Source: Hyphococcus sp. (GTDB lineage: Bacteria; Pseudomonadota; Alphaproteobacteria; Caulobacterales; Parvularculaceae). From it: DNA of 64,000 nucleotides. The notes beneath the pieces were generated by a model, which saw only the letters and a list, made by a program, of their open reading frames with translations, had not been told where the DNA came from and did no database searches. Both the position numbers and the translations under genes were made by a program. The stretch is taken from the NCBI GenBank assembly GCA_028289605.1, contig JANQON010000009.1, positions 682,001-746,000 of the forward strand, in the 5' to 3' direction. The number at the start of each line of letters is the position of its first letter. Within the stretch, counting starts at the first letter, position 1. Positions 9,264 through 19,081 of the stretch are shown here, piece after piece.

Positions 9264-9311
9264 TGGTTAGTCCCTTAATGCCGGCGCCATTCGGGCGCCT
9301 CTCACGCTATA

Positions 9312-10643
9312 TCATGGCGGCGCAAGGGCGCCAGCAAACCAGTCTCGCAATACGGAATTGCCCGATGGCTGCGGATCGGGACCGCCGCTCGCCCAGTCAA
9401 GAAGCTCGACCGTATGAACAATGGGCGTCGCCAGCGCAGGCGAAAGATGCATAAGGCATCCGATATTGCCGGTTGCGACAATATCCGGATGCAGACGCTT
9501 TAGATGGCCGGCTTTGCGTTCCCGGAGCGTCGCCGCAATATCTGGCTGCAGAAAACTGTAGGCGCCCGCCGATCCGCAGCAGAGATGCGCTTCCTTCGGT
9601 TCAACAACAGTGAAACCCGCTCGCTCCAGCAGATCTTTCGGCGTTCGGCGAATCGATTGTCCGTGTTGCATGGAGCAGGCGCTGTGATAAGCGACTGTCA
9701 TCGGCTCTGAAGCGCCGTTGAATGAAATGTCCAGCGTGTCAAGAACTTCTGTAACGTCGCGCGCAAGCGCTGCAATCTGTTTCGCTCTTTGCCGATACTG
9801 AGGATCGTCCTTAAAAAGGTGATCATAGTCTTTCAGCATCGTGCCGCATCCGGACGCATTGACGACAATCGCATCGACCGCGGCCTCTTCATGCTCGTTC
9901 AACCAAGCATCGATGTTTCGCCTCGCCGCCGCCAACGCCGGTTGTTCTTTGCCTAGATGGTGCTGCAACGCCCCGCAACACCCGTCGCCTTGCGCAACCA
10001 CGACTTCGACACCGTGACGAGTGAGCAAACGGATCGTTGCAGCGTTAATCTGCGGCGCAAGCGATTGCTGCACGCACCCGGCAAGCAAGATGACGCGCAT
10101 GCGCCGAGCACCCTGCGCCGGCCAGACGCGCCGGGCGTCGAAAATGTCCGCCTTCGGCAGCGGTCGCGGCGCAGCCGCCGCCATAGTCTTTAGTTTTTTC
10201 GGCAAAATCCCGTGCAAGGGGCGTGTTAGCGCTGCAGCTTTCAACGCCCATTGAAAAACACGCGCACGCGGCAACAGTCGAGACAAGATTCCTCTGAATA
10301 CCCGGTCAAAAACCGACCGCTTATAGTTCTTCTCGATATACGCCCGCGCGTGATCGACAAGATGCATATAGTTCACGCCGGAGGGGCAGGTCGTCATACA
10401 CGATAGGCAGGAAAGGCAACGGTCTATGTGTTTGACAACATTTTTGGTCGGCATTGCATTCCGCTCAAGCATATCCTTGATGAGATAAATCCGCCCGCGC
10501 GGCGAATCGAGCTCGTCGCCAAGTAAGACATAAGTCGGACAGGTTGCTGTACAAAAGCCGCAATGAACGCAGCTTCGGAGAATCTTTTCTGAATGCGCCA
10601 CCGCGGGCTCACTGAGTTGCGCATCGGAGAAACGGGTCTGCAT
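9312..10643 (-). CDS. glcF: Glycolate oxidase iron-sulfur subunit
   Basis: A 443-residue subunit that passes electrons from the flavin subunits of glycolate oxidase to the respiratory chain. Two 4Fe-4S clusters are seen near the N-terminus: CVHCGFCTATCP and CLSCLSCMTTCP. Two cysteine-rich CCG domains follow (GDGCCGALQHH; HLCCGSAGAYS). It starts 3 bases after the glcE stop. The glcD-glcE-glcF order matches E. coli, whose enzyme converts glycolate to glyoxylate and also accepts D-lactate. Confidence 0.95.
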   Translation of the reverse strand: MQTRFSDAQLSEPAVAHSEKILRSCVHCGFCTATCPTYVLLGDELDSPRGRIYLIKDMLERNAMPTKNVVKHIDRCLSCLSCMTTCPSGVNYMHLVDHARAYIEKNYKRSVFDRVFRGILSRLLPRARVFQWALKAAALTRPLHGILPKKLKTMAAAAPRPLPKADIFDARRVWPAQGARRMRVILLAGCVQQSLAPQINAATIRLLTRHGVEVVVAQGDGCCGALQHHLGKEQPALAAARRNIDAWLNEHEEAAVDAIVVNASGCGTMLKDYDHLFKDDPQYRQRAKQIAALARDVTEVLDTLDISFNGASEPMTVAYHSACSMQHGQSIRRTPKDLLERAGFTVVEPKEAHLCCGSAGAYSFLQPDIAATLRERKAGHLKRLHPDIVATGNIGCLMHLSPALATPIVHTVELLDWASGGPDPQPSGNSVLRDWFAGALAPP

Positions 10644-10646
10644 CGT

Positions 10647-11795
10647 TTAGAACCCCGAATACATGCGCATCGGATTGAGAATGCCGGCCGGATCGAAACC
10701 ATTCTTCACCTTTTCCGTTAAAGCGCGCAACGGCTCCGATAAAGGCGGAAAAACCGGCGCGGTCGCGCGCATCGCCGCCGGCGCCCTGACAAGGTAAATC
10801 GCTCCGTTTCTCGCGCTCGGAGCTGCACTTTCCTCCTTCATGGTGAGCCAGACGAGCCCGCCGCCCCAGTCAAGAAAGTAGGCCTGCGGATCATTTTCCT
10901 GAACAAATAATTCGACGTCAGAAGGTGGAACAATAGCTTTCCATAAGGGACTTCCGCCGTCGATGAGCGACGCGACATCGCGTACGTCACGCCAGAAGGC
11001 CTGCGATTCTCCTCTCAGCAAAGTCAGTATTTTCTGTCCCTGCAGTGTTTTACGCAAGGATGCGACACGCTCCTCAACCGCGACCTTGGCCCCTTCAAGC
11101 CGTATCGCCGCGCAGGCCCCCTGCCCTACGCCTTTGGGAAGATAGGCGAGACCATTTGGCTCGTATGGCGTTTGCGCCATGCGCCGGAGAATCGCAACCC
11201 CCCGTTCTAACCCGACGCCGGAGACTAACAGCGTTGTCTCGAAAGGCGGTCTCGGCAACGTCTTCAAAGTGACTTCCGTCAATACTGCGAGCGTGCCGAA
11301 TGAGCCTGTCATCAGTTTGCTTAGGTCGTAGCCCGTTACATTCTTCATCACCCGCCCGCCGGACTTGAACGCTTCGCCGCGGCCCGAGACACCCTTTACG
11401 CCAAGTACGAAGTCCCGCGCCGCGCCGGCGCTGAAGCGTCGCGGCCCGGACAGCCCGCATGCGACCGCCCCGCCGATTGTTCCGCTTCCCGACGATCCGA
11501 ACAGGCCTGAATAGTCTGGCGGCTCAAATGCCAGCATCTGCTGCTTCTCACTGAGCATCTGTTCTATGTCGTCCAGAAGGACTCCCGGTTCCACGGACAA
11601 GACCAGCTCTTCCGGTTCGTAAAACATGACGCCGTTCATGTGTGACAGGGTAAGGACCGCGTTCGCCGCGGCGGGGCGTCCAAGCGGCTGTTTTGCGCCT
11701 GTCCCTTGCACGTCAAGCGTCGTTCTATCCGCCAAAGCGCTTTTGACAATGTCGGCAGTTTCCGCCGCGCTCCTAGTTGAATACACTGGGCCCAT
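10647..11795 (-). CDS. glcE: Glycolate oxidase FAD-binding subunit GlcE
   Basis: A 382-residue FAD-binding (PCMH-type) subunit of glycolate oxidase. Landmarks are TTLDVQGTGAKQPLG near the N-terminus, the FAD segment GLFGSSGSGTIGGAVACGLSG and KSGGRVMKNVTGYDL. The track start at 11864 lies inside glcD. The ATG at 11795 overlaps the glcD stop as ATGA, which fits translational coupling and the family length (E. coli about 350). Confidence 0.93.
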   Translation of the reverse strand: MGPVYSTRSAAETADIVKSALADRTTLDVQGTGAKQPLGRPAAANAVLTLSHMNGVMFYEPEELVLSVEPGVLLDDIEQMLSEKQQMLAFEPPDYSGLFGSSGSGTIGGAVACGLSGPRRFSAGAARDFVLGVKGVSGRGEAFKSGGRVMKNVTGYDLSKLMTGSFGTLAVLTEVTLKTLPRPPFETTLLVSGVGLERGVAILRRMAQTPYEPNGLAYLPKGVGQGACAAIRLEGAKVAVEERVASLRKTLQGQKILTLLRGESQAFWRDVRDVASLIDGGSPLWKAIVPPSDVELFVQENDPQAYFLDWGGGLVWLTMKEESAAPSARNGAIYLVRAPAAMRATAPVFPPLSEPLRALTEKVKNGFDPAGILNPMRMYSGF

Positions 11796-13282
11796 CAGAA
11801 TCGCGGCAAGTCCGGACGGAACAGTTTGCCGCCGTGAACGTGAACGCGCCCCAGTTCCGCGCATCGATGAAGCGTCGGAAACATTTTGCCGGGATTAAGT
11901 CGACCCCCAGGATCAAAGGCGCACTTCAAACGCTGCTGCTGCGCGAGATCTGTTTCGTTGAACATTTCGCTCATAAGGTCGCGCTTCTCAACGCCGACGC
12001 CGTGCTCGCCGGTCAGGACGCCGCCCACTTCTACGCAGAATTTTAAGATGTCGGCGCCGAATCGCTCTGCTTTTTCCAGATCGCCTGGATTATTTGCATC
12101 GTAAAGAATGAGCGGATGAAGGTTGCCATCGCCTGCGTGAAAGACATTCGCCACCCGCAAACCATATTGCGAGGACAGATCCGAGAGCCGCGATAACACA
12201 CGCGGCAATTCCTTGCGCGGGATTGTGCCATCCATGCAGTAATAGTCCGGGGCGATTTGGCCTGTCGCTGGAAACGCGGCTTTTCTGCCAGCCCAAAACG
12301 CGTCGCGCTCCCGATCGCAGCTACTGACGCGCACTGATGCGGCGGCGCAGCTTTTTGCAATATTGGAAACATTCCGAATGCTCTCCGTCACGTCACCGGC
12401 GGGCCCGTCGAGCTCAATGATCAGCAGGGCTTCAACATCGAGCGGATAGCCGCATCGAGCAAAATTTTCCGATGCTTCGATGGCAAGCTTGTCCATCATT
12501 TCCATACCGGCGGGAATGATGCCGGCGCCAATAACGCGCGCGACGCACTCGCCGGCGGCCTCGGCGGTCATGAATCCGACAAGCATTGCTTGTGCGGTTT
12601 CAGGTTTCGGCAGAATGCGGACCGTCGCTTCGGTCACAACCCCGAGGAGTCCTTCCGAACCCGTCACGACGCCGATCAGATCATACGCGCCGTCAATCCC
12701 GTGCTTGCCGCCAAGATCGATCGTCTCTCCAGTCATCAAAGCGAGACGAAGGCCCAAAAGGTTATTCGTCGTGAGGCCGTATTTGAGGCAATGCACGCCG
12801 CCGGAATTTTCTGCGATATTACCGCCGATCGTGCACGCAATCTGACTGGAAGGATCAGGCGCATAGTAAAAACCACGATCTTGTACCGCATGGGTGATCG
12901 CCAAGTTTGTCACGCCCGGCTGCGCCACGACACATCGATTCTCGTAGTCGACATCGACAATGCGGCCGAGCTTTGACAGACCGAGCAGAACCCCGTCGGC
13001 CAGCGGCAGCGCACCGCCGGATAACGAGGTGCCCGCGCCGCGCGGCACAACTTTGACACCGCGCTCATGACACAGGCGCAGCACGGCGCATACGTCATCT
13101 TCGGTCTCGGGAAGCGCCACCAATAGCGGCGTCTGTCGATAGGCCGTCAGCCCATCGCTTTCGTACGCCCGCCGCTCCGCTTCCTCCGCGACGACGTTGT
13201 CTTCGCCGATGCATTCGACAAGCAGACGTCGCAGCTCGTCGGCTGCATCAACGACTTTCTGTTCTACCGGCAACGCTTTCAC
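11795..13282 (-). CDS. glcD: Glycolate oxidase catalytic FAD subunit
   Basis: A 495-residue FAD-linked oxidase of the D-lactate/glycolate dehydrogenase class. The PCMH FAD domain contains VVPRGAGTSLSGGALPL and PSSQIACTIGGNIAENSGG; the C-terminal substrate domain contains FHAGDGNLHPLI and TGEHGVGVEKR, the histidines of which help bind the hydroxy acid. It oxidises glycolate (or D-lactate) at the membrane with GlcE and GlcF. An IclR regulator gene ends 124 bases upstream on the same strand. Confidence 0.95.
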   Translation of the reverse strand: MKALPVEQKVVDAADELRRLLVECIGEDNVVAEEAERRAYESDGLTAYRQTPLLVALPETEDDVCAVLRLCHERGVKVVPRGAGTSLSGGALPLADGVLLGLSKLGRIVDVDYENRCVVAQPGVTNLAITHAVQDRGFYYAPDPSSQIACTIGGNIAENSGGVHCLKYGLTTNNLLGLRLALMTGETIDLGGKHGIDGAYDLIGVVTGSEGLLGVVTEATVRILPKPETAQAMLVGFMTAEAAGECVARVIGAGIIPAGMEMMDKLAIEASENFARCGYPLDVEALLIIELDGPAGDVTESIRNVSNIAKSCAAASVRVSSCDRERDAFWAGRKAAFPATGQIAPDYYCMDGTIPRKELPRVLSRLSDLSSQYGLRVANVFHAGDGNLHPLILYDANNPGDLEKAERFGADILKFCVEVGGVLTGEHGVGVEKRDLMSEMFNETDLAQQQRLKCAFDPGGRLNPGKMFPTLHRCAELGRVHVHGGKLFRPDLPRF

Positions 13283-13406
13283 TATAACGGACCTAATCGG
13301 CGCATCCCGCGCGGCGTACTCGGCGTAGAAAACACCGGAATCTATGCCGCCGGTAAGAGTGCAGTGAATTTTTCCGTGATGCGGGCAAGCCGATTCAATT
13401 CAGGCT

Positions 13407-14213
13407 TTAATTTGGAGCAGCGCCGCCGATGTCCGCGGTCACGCGCTGCGCCGCCTGGCGAAGACGCGCTCCCAGCATTGAAAAACGGTCGTCCGTCATG
13501 CGTTCAGCCGCTCCCGAAATCGATATCGCGGCGACCGGGTTGCCGTCTTCATCGAAAATGGGCGCCGCGATACAGCGGATTGCGGCTTTTCGCTCCTCAT
13601 CGTCTATCGCAAATCCGCGTTCGCGGATTTCATTGAGATTCTCAACAAGGTCGCGCTGCGTAACGAGGGTGCGATGGGTGAATTCTCGAAACTCAGTCTG
13701 TTCAAGATACGTTTCCAGATCATTCTCGGATGAATAAGCCAGCACGCCCTTACCGGAAGCGCTCGCATAGAGTGGCGCGCTCGCGCCCGGAAATGCAAAA
13801 GTACGCTCAACGCAAGGGTGGGCGGCCTGCGCTACGTAGCGCATCTGATCGCCGTCGTGAACGGAAACGTTCACAGTCTCATGCAGTTCTTTCATCAGTT
13901 GGCGGATTGTTGTTTTCGCCGCCTCGCCGTAGTTTCTCGAGAGCGCAAAGGCGGATCCGACGGCGAAAGCCTGCACGCCGACGGACCATTTGTTCGTCGC
14001 GCGGTCAAAGCGAACAAACCGTTCTGACTCCATCGTTGTCAGAAGGCGGTGAGTTGTCGACCGGGGCAGACTTGCGCTACGCGCAAGATCGCTGAGATTG
14101 AGGCCGTCAATCGATTTTGACAGATCATCAAGCAGTTTCAGCGCTCGGATGAGCGACTGAACTTGACCTGAACTCCTCAGACTCGTTTTGGTATCAGCAA
14201 CGAGAGACGCCAT
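13407..14213 (-). CDS. IclR-family transcriptional regulator
   Basis: A 268-residue regulator. The N-terminal winged helix (LNLSDLARSASLPRSTTHRLLTTME) is followed by the IclR effector domain, with the typical SASGKGVLAY and DDEERKAAIRCIAAPIF blocks. It lies directly upstream of glcDEF and the exported enolase-superfamily gene on the same strand, and is divergent from the DASS transporter operon, so it could govern either side. Likely effector: a small hydroxy or keto acid (glycolate/glyoxylate class), by analogy with other IclR members. Confidence 0.9.
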   Translation of the reverse strand: MASLVADTKTSLRSSGQVQSLIRALKLLDDLSKSIDGLNLSDLARSASLPRSTTHRLLTTMESERFVRFDRATNKWSVGVQAFAVGSAFALSRNYGEAAKTTIRQLMKELHETVNVSVHDGDQMRYVAQAAHPCVERTFAFPGASAPLYASASGKGVLAYSSENDLETYLEQTEFREFTHRTLVTQRDLVENLNEIRERGFAIDDEERKAAIRCIAAPIFDEDGNPVAAISISGAAERMTDDRFSMLGARLRQAAQRVTADIGGAAPN

Positions 14214-14497
14214 TTCTCCTCCCGCGCCGGCGCTTGTGGTCGCCCGACGCCGTCATGCGGCCAAGCGCCGACAGGGCTGTTGAAGATCGGCCTAACCGCT
14301 TTTGATTATTTATTACCGCAGTTCATCCAAAGGCGCCATATTGGCCTGACCAAAAATGTACGGTTTTGCGTTCAATGTTCCGAAGTGTGGAATTCCGGCA
14401 ACGGCCGGTGGCTCCCGCTGTTCGGTGATCCGATAGTGGAACTCCCAATTAAACTGGCTGCGGTCCATATCGCCCAAAAAAAATCAACGATTTCAGG
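14214..14497. promoter_or_regulatory. Divergent control region iclR / DASS operon with operator
   Basis: The 284-base region between divergent genes holds TTGGCCTGACCAA (14341-14353), a near-perfect copy of the operator-like consensus seen before the uxuB and manD operons. This places the DASS-glycerate kinase-lactate permease operon in the same GntR-type regulon. No gene was recognised in the region. Confidence 0.6.
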
Positions 14498-15994
14498 ATG
14501 GTAAAGACCGACAGCAAACCGCAGGCAAAGGATTCTGCGACAGAGTCGCCTAAACGCGCCCTTTACCAAAACATTGGTCTGGCCGCAGGCCCCGCGGCCG
14601 CGCTGGCGATCGCTTTTGGTATTCCCCGCCCCGAAGACCTTGATCCTGCTGCGTGGAGCGTCATGGCGTTGACCGCGCTGATTGCAATCTGGTGGATTAC
14701 GGAAGCAATTCCGATCCCGGTGACGTCTCTGCTTCCGGTGCTCATCGTTCCTCTGACCGGCGCAATGACGTTGCGAGACGCCGCGGCGCCCTACGCAAAC
14801 CCCGTCATTTTCCTTTTCCTTGGCGGCTTCATTCTTGCGATGTCGCTGGAGCGCTGGAACCTGCACACCCGTATCGCCCTTAATATTGTCTCCCGCGCCG
14901 GGAAAAGCCCGGAAGCGTTAATCGCCGGATTCATGTTGGCGGCCGCGTTTTTGTCCATGTGGATTTCAAACACCTCGACGGCGCTGATGATGACGCCAAT
15001 CGCACTCAGCGTCGCTACGGCGGTGCTGGGCAAGGACTATCTCGGACGCCCTTTCGCTCTCGCTCTTCTATTGGGCATTGCCTACGCCTGCAGCATCGGC
15101 GGGCTGGGCACGTTGGTCGGTACGCCGACAAACGCCGTCATCAAAGGATACATCGAGGCGGAGTATGGTCGCGAAATCGGCTTTGCGGAGTGGATGATGC
15201 TCGGCGTACCAGTCGTCGCGGTTATGTTGCCCGTCGCCTGGCTGACGCTAACCAAACTCGTCTTCCGCCTTGACGCAAGAGATGTAGCCAGCGCACCGCA
15301 ATTGATTCGAGAACGGCTCATAGCGTTGGGAAGGATCACGACGCCGGAAATCCGCATCGCAATTGTTTTCTCTCTGGTTGCGCTGGCGTGGATGTTCCGG
15401 CGTTTCCTTGTCCAAATTCCAGGTCTTGAGGACTTGTCAGATTCCGCCATCGCGCTCGTTGGCGCGATCGCGCTGTTCATCATACCGGCAGGCGGCGCCG
15501 CGAGGGGGGCGGCGCTTCTTGATTGGGAAACCGCTGTAAAACTGCCCTGGGGCGTATTGCTGCTGTTCGGCGGCGGATTAAGCCTTGCAGCGGCAATCTC
15601 TTCGTCTGGACTTGCCGTTTGGCTCGGCGGACAGTTGCAGGCGCTGACCGACCTTCACCCATACGTTCTCATGCTCGCAATTGTCGCACTGGTCATTTAC
15701 CTGACGGAACTCACCAGCAATACCGCAACAGCGACGGCGCTTCTGCCGGTCCTTGGAGCGATCGCCACCGCCGGCGAGCTTGATCCCATCTTGCTTGCGG
15801 CGCCGGCGGCTATGGCGGCGAGTTGCGCATTCATGTTGCCGGTGGCGACGCCGCCAAACGCCATTGTGTTCGCCAGCGGCGCCGTTCCGATTCCGGCTAT
15901 GTTCCGAGCCGGTTTCGCGCTCAATCTTTTCGCCGTCATCATCGTTACGACTCTATGTTACGTTGTTGTCCCCTTGGCGTTCGGCGCGCCTTGA
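14498..15994 (+). CDS. DASS (SLC13) sodium/dicarboxylate-type symporter
   Basis: A 498-residue inner-membrane carrier with about 11-12 hydrophobic segments. Two SNT motifs, one in each half (SMWISNTSTALMMTP and LTSNTATATALLPV), are the hallmark of the divalent anion:sodium symporter family (VcINDY-like), where they bind sodium and the substrate carboxylates. GLGTLVGTPTNA and VATPPNAIVFASG are further conserved loops. A likely substrate is a dicarboxylate or hydroxy acid such as tartrate, malate or an aldarate. First gene of the operon with glycerate kinase and lactate permease, preceded by a GntR-type operator. The ribosome-binding site is weak (CAGG close to the ATG). Confidence 0.9.
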   Translation: MVKTDSKPQAKDSATESPKRALYQNIGLAAGPAAALAIAFGIPRPEDLDPAAWSVMALTALIAIWWITEAIPIPVTSLLPVLIVPLTGAMTLRDAAAPYANPVIFLFLGGFILAMSLERWNLHTRIALNIVSRAGKSPEALIAGFMLAAAFLSMWISNTSTALMMTPIALSVATAVLGKDYLGRPFALALLLGIAYACSIGGLGTLVGTPTNAVIKGYIEAEYGREIGFAEWMMLGVPVVAVMLPVAWLTLTKLVFRLDARDVASAPQLIRERLIALGRITTPEIRIAIVFSLVALAWMFRRFLVQIPGLEDLSDSAIALVGAIALFIIPAGGAARGAALLDWETAVKLPWGVLLLFGGGLSLAAAISSSGLAVWLGGQLQALTDLHPYVLMLAIVALVIYLTELTSNTATATALLPVLGAIATAGELDPILLAAPAAMAASCAFMLPVATPPNAIVFASGAVPIPAMFRAGFALNLFAVIIVTTLCYVVVPLAFGAP

Positions 15995-15997
15995 ACA

Positions 15998-17302
15998 ATG
16001 CATGTTCCGGCTATGCATAACACCCCTGACGGCAACAAGTACGGCGATATTCGCGGGCGACTGCAATCGCTTTTCCTCGCCGGCCTAAGCGCCGTCGACC
16101 CCGCCGCAACGATGCGTCTTTACTTGCCCGACGCGCCGCCGGACCGACTCTTTATTGCTGCAATCGGCAAGGCCGCTGCGCCTATGGCGAAGGCAGCCGC
16201 CGCCCGTTACGGGGACGCCGCCTCGGGCATTGTCGTTGCGCCGCAGGGATATGCTCCAGAAGAACGAGACCTCCCTTCAACATTTCACATCATGACATCC
16301 GGTCATCCGGTTCCTGACAACAATAGCGTCGCAGCAGCAAACGCTTTGATTGACCACGCGTTGCGGCTGGGCTCTGACGATTTGTTACTGGCGCTCATTT
16401 CCGGCGGCGGATCGGCGCTGCTCGCGGCGCCCGTCACAGGCGTCTCCCTCAGCGACAAGCGGGCGCTGACAAAGACCCTGCTCCGATGCGGCGCGTCAAT
16501 TGCAGAGATAAACTGCGTTCGCAAACATCTTTCGCGAATTAAGGGCGGCCGGATCGCAGCCCTCGCCGCACCGGCGTCGGTTGTCACGCTCGCCGTGTCT
16601 GATGTCCCGGGCGACAACATCGCAGACATCGCGTCGGGACCCACGATCCCTGACCCAACCACCCTCGCCGACGCACGAGATGTGCTTGCGAAATATGAGA
16701 TCGCGGCGCCGCAGCCGATCGCCCGTGCGCTGACCGACTCCGTGAATGAAACGCCTAAACCTGACAACGACGGCGCCGCGCGCAACAGAGCGCACGTCAT
16801 CGCGTCCGCCGACGTCGCGATCCGCGCGGCGGCGGATGAAGCGCGGACGCTTGATTATAATCCTGTTCATCTCGGCGACGATCTTGAGGGCGACGCCGTT
16901 GCGCTCGGCCGCAAGCACGCCGCTCTTGCCTTTGACTATGCAAAGCGCGGTGGGAAATGGGCCCTGATCTCAGGCGGCGAGACGACCGTGAAGGTGCGCA
17001 ACCCGAATGGGCGGGGCGGTAGGAACACGACATATCTTCTCGCTCTCACGGTAGCGCTTGGCGACAGCGCCGGGATCGCCGCTATCGCCTGCGATTCCGA
17101 CGGCAAGGACGGCACCGAAAACAACGCCGGGGCTGTTATCACCCCTGACACGTTGTCCCGAGCCGCCGCGGCGGACGTTGACGCGGCCGCCTGTCTTGAG
17201 AACAACAACGCATACGAATTTTTTCATGCCTTGGGAGACCTCGTCGTCACGGGTCCGACCAACACCAATGTCAACGATTTCCGTGCGATTCTGATCGGAT
17301 AG
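15998..17302 (+). CDS. gckA: Glycerate 2-kinase (MOFRL family)
   Basis: A 434-residue class-II glycerate kinase, older name hydroxypyruvate reductase TtuD. It phosphorylates D-glycerate to 2-phosphoglycerate. Visible motifs: ALISGGGSALLAAP in the kinase domain and, in the C-terminal MOFRL domain, LISGGETTVKVRNPNGRGG and CDSDGKDGTENNAGA. It starts 3 bases after the DASS stop; an ATG at 16013 is an equally possible start since neither has a clear ribosome-binding site. D-glycerate would come from tartronate semialdehyde through the GarR-like reductase (24395), or from tartrate through the DmlA/TtuC enzyme at the left edge. Confidence 0.93.
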   Translation: MHVPAMHNTPDGNKYGDIRGRLQSLFLAGLSAVDPAATMRLYLPDAPPDRLFIAAIGKAAAPMAKAAAARYGDAASGIVVAPQGYAPEERDLPSTFHIMTSGHPVPDNNSVAAANALIDHALRLGSDDLLLALISGGGSALLAAPVTGVSLSDKRALTKTLLRCGASIAEINCVRKHLSRIKGGRIAALAAPASVVTLAVSDVPGDNIADIASGPTIPDPTTLADARDVLAKYEIAAPQPIARALTDSVNETPKPDNDGAARNRAHVIASADVAIRAAADEARTLDYNPVHLGDDLEGDAVALGRKHAALAFDYAKRGGKWALISGGETTVKVRNPNGRGGRNTTYLLALTVALGDSAGIAAIACDSDGKDGTENNAGAVITPDTLSRAAAADVDAAACLENNNAYEFFHALGDLVVTGPTNTNVNDFRAILIG

Positions 17303-17326
17303 CGAAAAGGCGAAAGGACGCGCACT

Positions 17327-19081
17327 ATGAATTTGTCATTGCAGGCCTCTCTCGCCGCCGCTCCCATCCTAATGGCCGCGATCATGCTTGTCGGCTTTCG
17401 GATGCCGGCGCGTATCGCGATGCCGGCCACATATTTTGCGGCCGCGCTGATCGCTTTTTTTGCCTGGAAAGTGTCGCTCACGACTATAGCGGCGGCGACG
17501 ATCCAGGGACTTTTCATCACATTCAATATCCTCTTTATCATCTTCGGCGCGATGCTGCTGCTCAACACCCTTAAGCATTCCGGGGCCGTCGACGTCATTC
17601 GCACTGGGTTTTCGAAACTCAACGACGACCGGCGCGTGCAAGTGGTGATCGTGGTGTGGCTTTTCGGCGCTTTCATCGAGGGCGCGGCAGGGTTCGGCAC
17701 GCCTGCTGCGGTGACGGCGCCGCTTCTCGTCGCGCTCGGTTTTCCAGCGCTGTCCGCCGTCATGCTCGGCATGATGGTGCAGTCGACGCCCGTCACATTC
17801 GGCGCAGCGGGCACGCCTATCCTGATCGGCGTCCAAGGCGGTCTCGACAAGGAAGCGCTTGGGGTTGAGCTTGAAGCGGTTGGTTCCAGTTTCGCGGAGT
17901 TTCTACAACTCGTCACGTCGAACGTGGCGGTGTTGCACGCTGTTGTGGGCACCTTCATGCCGCTCATTATGGTGATGATGATGACGCGTTTCTTCGGAGC
18001 TAACAAATCCTGGATGGAAGGCTTCGCCATCGCGCCCTTTGCGCTCCTGGGCGGCGTTGCGTTCACGGTCCCTTACCTTTTGACAGGGCTTTTTCTGGGT
18101 CCAGAATTTCCGTCCCTGATCGGCGCGCTCACAGGCCTCGCCATTGTTACACTAGCGGCGAAACACAATTTTCTGACGCCAAAGACCGCTTGGAGGGATA
18201 GCGGCGAGACGACCGACACAGGCGCTTCGTCAAACCCGGCCACTCACTGGGATTTCGCACCGCGCGAAACATGGCCGGCGCATTGGTCCGGCAAACTTGT
18301 GATGGATTTTGACGTGAAAGCGCAAAGGAAGCTCTCATACGCCCGCGCCTGGGCCCCGTATCTTCTTGTCGCCGGACTTCTTGTGTTGACGCGGATCAGG
18401 CAACTGCCGGTGGGATCGTGGCTGCAATCGGTTGAGCTGAAATGGGTCAACATTTTGGGAACGGATATCTCCGGCTCGACCCAGCCGCTTTATCTGCCGG
18501 GCGCAATTTTCTGCGCTGTTGTCGTTATCACCGCGTTTCTGCACCATATGAAGTGGACGCAGGTGCGCGCCGCTGTATCCGACTCGACAAAAATTCTGCT
18601 GGGTGCTGGCTTCGTGCTGATTTTCACCGTGCCAATGGTCCGCATCTATATCAATTCCGGGGCCAACGATCTTGGCATCGAAAGCATGCCGATCGCAATG
18701 GCGGACTGGGTGGCCGTGAATGTAGGCGACGTCTGGCCGTTCTTCGCACCCGTCATCGGCGCCCTGGGCGCCTTCATCGCCGGCAGCAACACAGTCAGCA
18801 ATTTAATGTTTTCGCAATTCCAGTTCGGCGTTGCCGAGAGTATTGGCGTTTCAGCCGCCATGATTGTCTCGTTGCAGGCAGTCGGCGCCGCCGCCGGGAA
18901 CATGATTGCCATTCACAATGTGGTCGCGGCTTCCGCGACCGTCGGACTTTTGGGGCAAGAAGGCGTCACGCTCCGACGCACGATCATTCCAACGCTTTAT
19001 TACCTCGCATTCGTCGGCGTTCTTGGTCTCGTCGCAATTTACGGATTGAGCGTCACAGATCCGTTTATGGGCGGGCCGTAG
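17327..19081 (+). CDS. L-lactate / glycolate permease, LctP family
   Basis: A 584-residue polytopic membrane protein of the lactate permease family, with about 13-14 hydrophobic segments. Conserved blocks include [36 protein letters not shown] and [14 protein letters not shown]; the last of these and [20 protein letters not shown] are highly typical. It imports lactate and usually glycolate with protons. AAAGGA precedes the ATG. Paired with GlcDEF on the other side of the IclR gene, import and oxidation of short hydroxy acids is the coherent reading. Its last 17 bases overlap the 3' end of the convergent TPR-sulfotransferase gene. Confidence 0.93.
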   Translation: MNLSLQASLAAAPILMAAIMLVGFRMPARIAMPATYFAAALIAFFAWKVSLTTIAAATIQGLFITFNILFIIFGAMLLLNTLKHSGAVDVIRTGFSKLNDDRRVQVVIVVWLFGAFIEGAAGFGTPAAVTAPLLVALGFPALSAVMLGMMVQSTPVTFGAAGTPILIGVQGGLDKEALGVELEAVGSSFAEFLQLVTSNVAVLHAVVGTFMPLIMVMMMTRFFGANKSWMEGFAIAPFALLGGVAFTVPYLLTGLFLGPEFPSLIGALTGLAIVTLAAKHNFLTPKTAWRDSGETTDTGASSNPATHWDFAPRETWPAHWSGKLVMDFDVKAQRKLSYARAWAPYLLVAGLLVLTRIRQLPVGSWLQSVELKWVNILGTDISGSTQPLYLPGAIFCAVVVITAFLHHMKWTQVRAAVSDSTKILLGAGFVLIFTVPMVRIYINSGANDLGIESMPIAMADWVAVNVGDVWPFFAPVIGALGAFIAGSNTVSNLMFSQFQFGVAESIGVSAAMIVSLQAVGAAAGNMIAIHNVVAASATVGLLGQEGVTLRRTIIPTLYYLAFVGVLGLVAIYGLSVTDPFMGGP

